Positions 43,933 through 55,900 of a stretch of 64,000 bases of DNA are shown here, piece after piece (the first letter of the stretch is position 1; every line of letters starts with the position of its first letter). A model generated the notes under the pieces. The model worked only from the letters and a program-made list of their open reading frames with translations. It was not told the origin of the DNA and ran no database searches. This stretch comes from Setophaga petechia (Eukaryota; Chordata; Aves; Passeriformes; Parulidae), in contig JANCRA010000126.1 of NCBI GenBank assembly GCA_024362935.1, forward strand, positions 62,001 through 126,000, given 5' to 3'. The position numbers and the translations under genes are program-made.

Positions 43933-46900
43933 CTGGAGATGGGAACACAGGGATGGAAATGATTCCATGGTCCTGCCTTGGGGACAGCACTCCTGTCCCA
44001 CAGCCTGGTGGGCAGCAACACTTCCAGCCCATTCCCAGGGGCATTCCCAGCCCATTCCCAGGGACATTCCCAGCCCAATGCCAGCACTCTTCCCCAGCCT
44101 AATCCAGATCTTCGCAGCCTGATCCCAATGAGATTCTCAGCCCAATTCTGAGGAACTTCCAGGCCCATTCCAGTGCTCTCCTCAGCCCATTCCCAACACC
44201 GTTCCCACCCTTCCCAGCACATTTCCCAGGCTGATCCAGGTACAATTCCCAGACAAATGCCAGCATGCTCCCACCCCAAACCAGGGACTTCCCTGCTCTC
44301 TCCTGGTGCCCTTCCCAGCCATATCCCAGCAAACTTCCCCATCCAGCCCTGGTGCATTCCCCAGTTCAATCCTGGTGAACTTTCAGGTGAGCTTCCCAGT
44401 TCATCCCAGTGAACTTCCCAGCCCAATCCCAGTCTGATCCAGGCACACTTCCCAGCTCATTCCTGGTGAGTTCCCAGCCCAGTCCTGGCACACTCCACAC
44501 CCCAAGGCAGGCATTCCCAGCCCATCCCAGTGAGCTCCCCATCCCAATGCCAGCACACTCCTCGCCCCAATCCAGGCACAATTCCCAGTGTGACCCCAGC
44601 ACAGTCCCCAGCCCAGTCCCAGCATTTCCCAGCCTTGCTCCTGCCACTCCCCAGCTCAGTCCAAACACATTTCCCAGCCCAATCCTGGCACAATTCCCAG
44701 CACACTCCTGGGCTGGGAGGCACAGGGACCACTCCTTGTTCTTGTTTTCTTTGGAAAAAAAAGCTGGAAAAAGAGCAGGAGTGGGTCCTGGGGAAATCAG
44801 GCTGGTCTATACTGGGAGTAAGTTCTGTGGTGGTGGATTTTCCTTCAGGAATTCCCTGGGAGGGCTGGGGCCCCCCACAAGCATTCACACCGATTATCTT
44901 TAGCTACAGTCAAGATAAAGGGAATTTTCTAGGAATTTCTGGCTGCTTCCCTGAGTACTGATCCCTGATTTACCAACAGAGTAGAATCCACTCCAGCTGC
45001 ACCCCAGAGCCCATCCCTTCACTCTGGATCCACACCCACCTCCCACACACTCCCATCCCAAACTCTGCCATCTCCTTGGAGCCTGAGAAGGGAAAAGCAG
45101 CATCCCTGCACCAGCACCATTTTCTGGGAGAGGTCTGGGATCCAGGTCATCCCAATTTGGATTGTAAGGACAGGAAGAACAAAAGGATTTGTTAAAGGTC
45201 TGGAAAGCTGGGGGAGGTTTCCCTTCTCCTTCTGCTCTTTGATGATGTCCCAATATTTGTTTTAATTTAAAAAATCCCACTTTTTAAAATATTTAACACT
45301 TAAAAAAAGCATGAAAAATCCCTTTCAATCCCTAAAAATGTGCCTGGCTGTAAGGCAGGGCTGCAAAATCCCAGGAGCAAAGGCACAGGGTGTAAATCAG
45401 CCGTGCCAGGGAGGTTTTATGGCCGAGGCTTGGCCGGAGCAGGGACATCAAAGCTCCTGCTCCAGCCCCAGGCTCGGCTGCCACTTCAAAAGGCCGGGAA
45501 TGGGGAGCAGATGGCTCGGGATGGCTCCAGCACCAAGCCCTGCAGTGCTCCATCGGCAAAGTCACTCCCAAACCCCTCCTCATTCCCAAAGCCTCATCAT
45601 TCCTGAGCCCCTCGTCATTCCTGAGCCCCTCGTCATTCCCAAACCCTTCCTGAACTCCTTGTCATTCCCAAACCCTTCTGAAACCCATTCCCATTGCCAA
45701 ATCCCTCCTCATTCCCAAGCCCCTCATCATTCCCCAGCTCCTCGTCATTCCCAAACCCCTTCCAAACCCCTCATTATTCCCCAACCCCTTATCATTCCCA
45801 AACCCTTCATCATTCTCAAACCCTTCCTCATTCCTGAACCCCTTGTGATTCCCAAACCCTTCCCAAACCCCTCCTCACTCCCAAACCCTCATCATTCCCG
45901 AGCCCCTCATCATTCCCAGGTTCCTTGTCATTCCCAAGCCCTTCCTAAACTCCTTGTCATTCCCAAACCCTTCTGAAACCCATTCCCATTGCCAAACCCC
46001 TCATCATTCCCAAACTCTTCCCATTCCCAAACCCCTCGTGATTTTCAAACCCTTCTCAAACTCGTCATTCCCAAACCCTTCCCCATTCCCAAACCCCTTG
46101 TCATTCCCAAACTCTTTGTCATTCCCAAACCCTTCTACCACCCCAAATCCTTCTCCACTCCCAGATCCTTCTCTATCCCCAAACCTTTCCCCACCAAATC
46201 CTTCTTCATCCCCCAATTCCTTCTCCATCAGCAATCCCTTCTCCATCCCCAAATCCTTCTCCACCCTCAAAATCCTTCTCAATCACTAAACTCTTCTCCA
46301 TAACCAATCCCTTCTTCACCCCAAAATCCTTCTCCATCACCAAACCTTTTTCCACCCCAAATCCTTCTCCATCCCCAATCCCTTCTCCATGATGAATCCC
46401 TTCTCCATCAGCAATCCCTTCTTCATCCCCAAATCCTTCTCCAGCAATCCCTTCTCCTCCACCCAAACCTTCTCCACCAATCCCTTCTCCATCCCCAAAC
46501 CCTTCTCCACCAATCCCTTCTGCACCCCAAAATCTTTCTCCTCCACCCAATCCTTCTCCAGCAATCCCTTTTCCATCCCCAAACCCTTTCCCACCCCAAA
46601 CCCTTCCCCATCCAACCCCTCTCCATGTGGGATCAGGGCAAAAATTGGTATCAAAGTTGGCAGGGAAAGATGAGGAGGAGAAATGAAAACTCCATTTCCA
46701 AGCTCCTCCTTGTGCCAAGGTGCCAATTCTTCCTTGGGGAATTCTTCCTAATTTTAGGCTATAACTCCATTTTAAATTTATTTTAATATCAAAACCTCTG
46801 TATCAAGGCCTTCCTCCCTCACCCCTCCAAAGTGAAATCCCATAACCCAGAGGCTGCCAGGAAAACTAACACAGGAAAATCCCCAGAATGCTGCTGTCCC

Positions 46901-49900
46901 TATTTTCCAGCCTCTGGAGGAGATGGGAATGGAGAAGCCACAAATACGGGGAGAAAACCAGCCTGGGATGGGATCAAGAAGCCAAACATTTGGGAAAAGC
47001 TGGGATTCTCTTTTCCAGCAGCTGGGATCTGCTCCACTGACACCAACCTTCCCATGGAGAACCAATGGGCAGAGACAAACTCATCTCAAATCCAAACTTT
47101 TTTCATCTAAAAGGATGCAAAACCTTCAACACCCAGCCTGGTGTCCCTGCCAGCCTTCCTGCAGGGCCATTCCCTCAGGAAAGCCATTTTCCAAGGGAAA
47201 ACCAGGATTTCAAGTGTGCTTTAAAGGGAACAGTGATCCTGGCTTCTCACTCCTCTTGTGCCTTTCCATCAAAATCCTCCCCCACGGCCCAGAACACTGG
47301 GAATAGCAGCAGCAGCTGTCAGACACGGTGCCAGTGGGTTTAATCCCTCCTGGGTGGGTTTAATCCATCTGGGAAAGGTGTGGGGTGGGGAGGAGGGTAA
47401 AAAATCCAAGGAATGTGGTTGTAATTTCAGGGTGGAAGCGTTGGAGGCAGGAGCTGTGACCATGGGAGTTCAGTGCCAGGAAAAACCTGACCTTCTGGTC
47501 ATCCTGGCCCAGAAGAGAGGAATTAAAAGCTCTGGAGTGAGCAGGAACCACCTCAGCCTGAGGTCAGCCAGAGCCATGGCTCATTTAGGAATGAGGGATT
47601 CAGGGAAATTCAGGGAAAGTCAGGGAAATTCAGGGATTTGGAGTTTGGAGTGAGCAACAAAACCTGGAAGGAGCAGACAGTTCGTGTCCAGCCTGAGGTG
47701 AAGCCCTTGGATGGTCACCTCAGCCCTTGGCTCCTCTTTAATTCAATTTCTGGGATAAAAACCCACATTTATGGAAGCATCTTCCCCTGCTGCTCCCTCT
47801 GCTGTGCAGGCAGCACTGAGACCCCCAGAATTCCATAGGAAAACAACTCCCAAGCTGGAAAGCACCAGCACAGATCAATTTCCCTGCTCAGAAGAGCCCA
47901 ATGTTCTCCTCAGCACCTCGTTCCCATCGCAGGGATGCTCCCAAACATCTCCAAGCTGCTCTCCACCACTGAACTTCAGCTCATCCCTCCACAGGGATGC
48001 ATTTCCCAGCTATTCCAGCTTCAAATCCCTCTCTGGAGCCTCCAATTAACATTTTCTTGCTCAATCTCAAAATCCTTCAACAATACTTGCAACCCCAAGA
48101 TCCTGGAATAGCAGGGAATGTCATGGGATAAATGTGACACTGATCCAGGGATAAAAATCCTTGAAAAGGCTTCCCTGGATTCCTCTGTGGAAGCAACAGC
48201 CCCTTGGCTGAGTGGGGAGTGCCAGCTCTGAGCTCATTTTCCAATTAACTTTTTTCCAGGGAGATAAATATTTGTCTGTAATTTCATTGGAGTGAACTTG
48301 CCAGGATTCCTGGCTGGAGCACTCAGAGGCATTCTGGGAATGGGATTAACCCCTGGGATCCTGGCAGCACATGGAAAGGCAACAGCAGCCACATGGGATG
48401 TCCCTGGGAGCTGCAGGATGGACAACACCCCCAGGAAAACCCTGGGAATGTGGGAACACCAGAGCAGCAGGAGAATTGACTCCTCTCTTTCCATGGATTT
48501 TCTCCAGCTTGTTAAGGAATCAGAAAGGTGTGGGAAAAGCTCCTGAGCTACACCCTTAGTTTGTCCTTTTTCAATGCTACTCCCCCTCATTCCTGCTTTT
48601 CTGGCCAGCTCCACACAGAGGTTGGAATCCAGGGTGGAACTTCAGGGAAATCCGGGGTCCATTGGACACTAGAACAGCTGAGCCCTGAGTGTGGCCAACT
48701 CCAAAGGATCCGGGGTCACTTCTGTCCCCCTGGCACCTCCCAGCTCCACAGTGACCCTCCATCCCATGGTGGGATCCCAAAGATTTGTGCCCCTCACCTT
48801 CATGGGGTTCTCATCATACGTGGGGGTGCCCAGGTCCATCTCGGCCTCGTGCTCCAGGCTGGCGTCGTCCCCGGGGCTGTCCCAGGTTGGAGGATCCCAC
48901 TGGGTTTGTCTGCAGGGAGGAAAACACACCAGTGTCACCTCCTCAGAGAAACTGGGACCTGCTCATGGATTATCCCATCAGCTGGGACATCTGGACTCCA
49001 TCAGAATTCCTGGCATGCGGAATTCACGGCCTTGCTCTTGATTTGAAGGTTTCTAAGTTGGAGAAGGTTAAAACCAACCAGGAAGAACTGAAGAAAGGGA
49101 ATCTGCACCATTTTCTACCATGGTGACACTGTGGGATCAAGGATGTTCATCACCAGGATGGAATTCCCAGCACGGAAAGGTGGGAACATCCCAGCAGGGA
49201 GCCCAGGGAAGGTTCAGCCTCCACCAAGGCTCCCTTGGGGCTCATCATTTCATCCCAAACATCCAAACAACACAATTCACCAATTCCTGCTCCACTGGTT
49301 TGAATTCCAGGCGTTTGAAGGTCTCCTGCTCTGCTGGAGCAGGAAGGAATCCAAGAAGGAGATGGAAAAGATTTATGGATGCAGGGAAATGTGTGCCAGG
49401 AGCAAGAACTGACAGCAGGAAATGGATATGGAAGAAAATATTCCTGCTTATCAGAGGTGGATCCTCATCCACACCTCCCATGGAGTTGTAAATTTTAAAG
49501 AAATTCTTTTTAGAAGCTTAACATTCATTTTAATTTCAGGTAAATTCATAAGGATTGATCCAAAACCTGGTTCTTTCCAAAACTGATGGGAAAGGTGTAG
49601 GAAAACCATTGGGAAAATTGTGTTTCTTCCCATGAAGATGGGAGCTCTTCTCCCAAAAAACAAGGAATAGGTCAAGAGGGAATGGCATCAAGTTGTCCAG
49701 GGGATGTTCAGGTTGGATATTGGGAAAACTCCTTCATGGAAAGGGCTGTCCCTGGACAGGGGTGCAGTGCCCATCCCAGAGGGACCCCCAAGCCCTGTGG
49801 ATGTGGCACTTGGGGACAGGGGTCAGCGATGCCCACACCCACCTGGTGACCACGTGGTAGTAGTAGATCTTGCCCTCAGGATCCCGGGCTGTTTTCCAGT

Positions 49901-52900
49901 TGGGAGGGAGGACGATGGTTTTGGGTTTGGGAGGGGAAGGCGGAGGCAGATCCAGGAGGTTGTTGGTGACCACCAGCTCTGGCTGCAGACAGCATAGAAA
50001 GGATGAAGTTAAAGTTGTGAGGGGTCACCAAAGGTGCCCTGGCAGCTCTTTATCCCACAGGAAAACCCTCCCCATCCCTCTGGATGCTCACCTGCTGGAT
50101 GGGCTGGGGCTGCCCGGCCGCCACGATGGTGGTGACGGCCGTGGGGGGCTGCACGATGACTCCCTGGGGGTGAGCTGTGTAGATCTGCTGGCCCTGGATG
50201 TACTGGAGACCTGGCTGGGCATAGCTCTGGAACAGGGAATCACACTCAGCTGCTGTTCCCAAAAAAACCTTCACTAGAGGAGCACAGATTCCACCAGGCC
50301 AGGTGCTCCAAGCCCCGTCCAACCTGGCCTTGGACACTTCCAGGGATCCAGGGGCAGCCACAGCTGCTCTGGGAATTCCATCCCAGCCCCTTCCCACCCT
50401 CACAGCCAGGAATTTCTTCCTAATATTACCCTCAGATTTTTGTAATATCATTAATTCTGATAGCTCCAGACTCTGCTTCTAAAAGCCACTGTAAGTTGAG
50501 CTCCCACATCCATGTTTTACTCAAGGGCTCAGCTTTTATCCACAAATCTCCATTCAACAGTCAAAAAACCAAAATACTCCTGCAAACTGCAAATTCCTGA
50601 TTGGCCCCAACAACTATGGAATCATCACCCCTGGATGTGCTCAACGTCCGCCATCCCTGATGTTCTCAGTGTCTCCCATCTCTGGATGTTCTCAGTGTCT
50701 CCCATCCCTGGATGTTCTCAGTATCTCCATCCCTGATGTTCTCAGTATCTCCATCCTTGGATGTTCTCAGTATCTCAATCCCTGGATGTTCTCAGTATCT
50801 CCCATCCCTGGATGTGCTCAATATCTCCCATCCCTGGATATTCTCAGTATCTCCCATCCCTGGATGTTCTCAGTATCTCCATCCCTGGATGTCCTGTATC
50901 TCCCATCTCTGGATGTGTTCAATATCCCCCCATCCCTGGATGTGTTCAATATCCCCCCATCTCTGCATGTTCTCAGTATCTCCATCCCTGCATGTTCTCA
51001 GTATCTCCATCCCTGGATGTTCTCAGTGTCTCCCATCCCTGGATGTTCTCAGTATCTCCATCCCTGAATGTTCTCAGTGTCTCCCATCCCTGGATGTTCT
51101 CAGTATCTCCATCCCTGAATGTTCTCAGTGTCTCCCATCCCTGGATGTTCTCAGTATCTCCATCCCTGGATGTTCTCAGTATCTCCATCCCTGGATGTGC
51201 TCAGTATCTCCCATCCCTGGATGTTCTCAGTGTCTCCCATCCCTGGATGTCCTCAGTATCTCCCATCCCAGGATGTTCTCAGTATCTCCCATCCCAGGAT
51301 GTTCTCAGTATCTCCCATCCCAGGATGTTCTCAGTATCCCCCATCCCTGGATGTTCTCAATATCTCCCCATCCCTGGATGTTCTCAGTATCTCCCATCCC
51401 TTGGAATGTCCAAGGCCAGGCTGGGCAGGGCTGGAGCAATCTGGGATAACAGAAGGTATCCCTGCCATGGCAGGAGGTGGCATTGGACACTCCTTAAGGT
51501 TCCTTCCAACCCTACCCATTCCAGGATTCCATGATTCTCCAATTTACGCCATTTCTAGATGGAAAATACCCTGGAATGTGCTCTCCATCTACTCCTGGGT
51601 AGGAAGCTCCCTGGGAAGAGCTAAGAAGATGCTCCAAAAAGAGAAGCACAGAAGTTACAGTGACTAACTTGTTGGGGAAGATGAAACAGGAAAGTCTTAT
51701 AAATATGATTGTCTGGCAAAAGATTTTGAGAATATGGAAACTGTAAGCGAGATTGAAATGAAAGCAAGCTTTGAGATACCTCAGTTACTGAACAATGGGA
51801 AAACAATGGTGTGGCTGGCTGAAGGTAATCCCCTTCTGATAAAACAACACCCTCTGCTTGCAGACAGGCCCAAGGTCAGAGCAGACCCTGCCAGCTTGGC
51901 AGAAGGGGTTTAAAGAGGAGTTTTTAGGGCTCAAAATGTAACACAGTATGGTAATGTAGTGATTCTTATAGGCTGTATGTAAATGCTATAGGATTTGTAT
52001 CTTGTACTAGATTGGTTAGTGAGAATTAGAATATTCAACACAGAAGATGATTTATGGTATTGTAATGGGAACCTCGCTCTCTTACCCTTTTTACTCTCTT
52101 ACCCTTTTACTCTCTTACCCTTTTTACTCTCTTACCCTTTTACACTCTCACCCCCTCATCCTCTCTACCCCTCTATTCTCTCAGGATTGCTCCGAGCTGT
52201 GCCTGGCAGCTCCCAGCAGGGCCCTGCACCCCGACCCTTTGCAATAAATCCCAAATCCCAAAAGGCCCCTGCACCCAGGCCCTCTGCAATAAACCCCAAA
52301 TTCCCAAAGGCCCCTGCACCCAGGCCCTTTGAAATAAACCCCAAATCCCAGCAGGCTCCTGCACCCAGGCCCTTTGCAACAAACACCCAGTTCCACCACC
52401 TGGCTTCAGCGATCTCTCATCTCCATCTGTCCAGCCATCCTACCCCTGAACATTCCTCCAGTAACTCAAGTTTGTTTTCCCAGCCGGCTCCCCTGGTTCC
52501 GTGGGTGTTCCCAGCTGGAATTACCTGCACGATGGGCGGGGTGGTCTGCGAGTAGGGCGAGGTCACCCCGTAGACGGTCTGGCAGGTCTGGCCCTGGTAG
52601 TAGATGGCAGGTTGGGACTGGGCCGGGGAGTAGGGCTGCTGCACAGCCACGGGGGGCTGCTGGCTGGAATCCCACACGGAGCCGTAGCTCTGGCTCTGCA
52701 CGGTGCCGGCCGTGGCCACCGGCAGCACGGCCACGTTGGCCTCCTGGTGCACCACGGCAGTGGCGGCGGCGGCGTCGCCCTGAGCCCCCACGTACTGCGG
52801 CGTGGTCACCTCCATGGTGGTGGCCACGTGCTGCACCACGGGCACCGGCTGCGCCGTGCTCAGCGCCGGCTCCACCGTGTGCCCCACCAAAGTCTGGGAA

Positions 52901-55900
52901 TGCTCGGCGTATCCCGCCGGGGAGCACATGGAGTCCATGCTGGGCGTGGGCAGCAGCACCTTGCCGGCGTTGGGGTTGCTGGGATCCACGTAGGCCTGCA
53001 TGGGGTATCCTGGTGGGTACCCCATGAAGCTGTGGTGGGGGGTTCCGTAGCCCATGGAGTCGTAGGGAAGAGGGGAGGTCATTCCCAGGTTCTGGAGCTG
53101 CTGTTGCTGTTTCTGGGCTTCCCGTTGGGCCACCTCCTGCTCAAAGAGCTTCCGGCGCTCCTCCGTGGACAGCTTGTTGCGGTCCTTGGGCCGGACCTTC
53201 TTCTTGGAAGATGCTGGGGTGTCATACCTGGAGAGAGGGAACAGGGAAAGCACCTGTGAGGCCTCAGGAAGCTGCAGGCCCAGGGCTCCAGCAGCAAAAG
53301 GGACAGTGGGAAACCTGGAATGCCCAACAACAGCATGAATTCCTAAAAACATTCCCCTTTTTCCAGCTGTTTGACCAACTCAAGAGGAACACTTGCTGAT
53401 CCTAGCAGCAAAAAGGGACAGTGGGAAACCTGGAATGCCCAACAACAACATGAATTCCTAAAAACATTCCCTTTTTTCCAGCTGTTTGACCAACCCAAGA
53501 AGAACACATGCTCATCTACAGGGAGCCAGGGCAGAGGATGGGCCATCCCAGTGGATTGGCCAACGTCAGCCTGGTGCTGATGGAGATGCAAGGATGCCAC
53601 AGAAGTTGTCTGGAGGAGCTGCTCTAGGATACCTGGAGAGGGAGGGAACATCTCCAAGAGAAGCCAAGGAAAGGTCACAATCTGCAGAGTATCCCAAACA
53701 GGCCCTGCTGGAAACACTCCACCATGTTTTCCCCAAGCAAGACAAACAAGGAATTTGGAAGAGGCTCCCAAACAGGAGCAACTCACAATGCAGCACCTTC
53801 CCCCCCAAATTCCACTGCTGGGGTGAGAATTCCATCCTTCCAGTCCAGAACCCCCACATGGGAGCTGCAGACATAGCCAAGAACAAGGGAATCACAAGCA
53901 GCACATTCCTGTTTGGAATTCTGCTCGTTCCCAGACCGCAGCTTCAGCTTCAAAAAATAATGGTGTGGATGGGTTTTTTTAATTCCTTAAGAGTTTTCAT
54001 CCCAAAACGTGCAGCAGCTGGAGGGATTTTTCCAGGGAATTAAAGGAGGAGGGAAAAAAAAAAAAGCCTAAGGACTTTGATCAAAGCCCAACCAAGGAAA
54101 ATTTCAGATCAAAGGTGGATATTTCCAGACGTTATGAGTGTGGTAAAACAGGGATTACAAGGAAAAATGCTTTGCAGCCTTAATATAATGGATTCTACAA
54201 AGCATCCAGGATATTCTCCATATATTCTGTGTTCCTGGGATCCATTTACATATCAAAAGCACATTGCTACCAACAGATCTGCTGGAGCTGTTTCCAGGCA
54301 TTCCCAGAGGAGCTGCAGGATCCGTTAATGGGAACCTCATTGCCGGGAGGAGTTTGATTTCCCTAATTAAAGTCTTTCCTGGCACTGCCTGGAGAGTCTG
54401 GAAGAGAAGCAGCTGCCATGGAGTGAGTGGGAAGAAGGAAACTGAGGGTTTAGCATTCATTTCTCCATCTATTTGATTATTTTCCTTATTAAATCCCTGG
54501 GATAACAGAGAGGGATGCTCAGAGTGGGGAGAAGATTCCCAGAGAAGGAATTTGGTCTCTCACCAACACGGACACGGCACAGGGGGAAGAGCCAGAGCAG
54601 CAGCTGCTCACCCAAAAAACGCTTGTTCAGTTTAAAACAACCCCAAAAATCCAGGTTTTACTTCCTGGGGATGTTTCCAGCCTCGTTACAGAGGGATAGA
54701 TTTACATCTGTATTTCTCATCCAGATGTTTCCAACTTTCCCAGCTCAGCTCAACGCGAGGTTTCCTCGTCTGGCTGACTCGGCACCAATTGTTCCCTAAT
54801 TATGGAGTGGCTTTGAGAGGGACAACAGAGAAGTGACTTCTTTAAAGGAAATTCCGTGGTATTTCTGCTGCCTTTAACACGATCTCCAGGCTCTCTGAAC
54901 TGCAAGACATGGAATATTTTCCTTCTCTTCATTAGGAGTCGCATGCTCAGCCATGGCAGTGATGCCACCATTCCCAAGGAAAGGCAGGAGACCTGGAAAG
55001 AGCCTGCTGGGATCAAACCCCCTGGACTGCTGTCCTCACAGGTATTTTTAGGGAATAACCACTCAGCCAAGGAAGTTTTGGAGTTAGAAATCCTGGTTTG
55101 GGCACTGCTCCCTCCTGTACAGGCAGGGATTGCTCCAAGTTCAGAACAATTCCCAGCACATTGGGAAGAGGTGGAGCAGGAGAAGGGAATGGGTTTTGAA
55201 GGATCCAGGGAGCTCTTTGCATTAGGAGGGTTGCATTCTGGAATTTCTGGATTCCCCATCCCTGGAAGTGTCCCAGGCCAGGCTGGACAGGGCTTGGAGC
55301 AGCCTGGAACAGTGGGAGGTGTCCCCATGGCACGGGGTGGGACTGGATGGGCTCTAAGGTCCTTCCAACCCAAACCATTCCACGGTCCCTAATTTCTGTG
55401 CAGGAGCTGGCACAGTTCCCCTCATTTCCCACCTCACCTGAGGATGGAGGTGCAGGTTACCCCAGAGAAGAAGCCACCAACACCAAAGAACCCCCCAACT
55501 CCCACCAAGAATGAACCTCACCACCAGGATTCCTCCAGGAGAAAACTCCCATCCCCTTCCTGGGTGATTCCAAAGATCCCCAGGCCCGTTTTCCCTGGAG
55601 GTTTTACCCAGGAACGTGGCAGATCCCTGGAATATGGCAGCTCCCTGCCACCACTTGCCTGTCCTCTGGCCTCTTTGTCCCCCTCTCGTAGGCTGAGGAT
55701 GGAGGGGACAGGGAATCCCGGCGTCTCTTCCTCTCCTTGCTCTGGCTCTGCCGCTCTGGATCGCGCTCCCGGCTCAGCACGGGGTTCTTGGGAGTGGGGG
55801 TCTGATCCCTGAGCCCCCCTGGGTCTCTCCCACGGTCAGCTGTTAGGAAAACAGGGAAAAAAGGGAGGGAATTTTTGTAGTTTTGGTTGTTAGGAGCTCC

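Noticed and set aside
42231..44122. Cys/Pro/His-rich open frames of 394 and 529 codons resembling zinc-rich proteins
   Set aside because: Produced by CCATGTCCCTGT repeats on the strand opposite to SETD2; no splice or start context.
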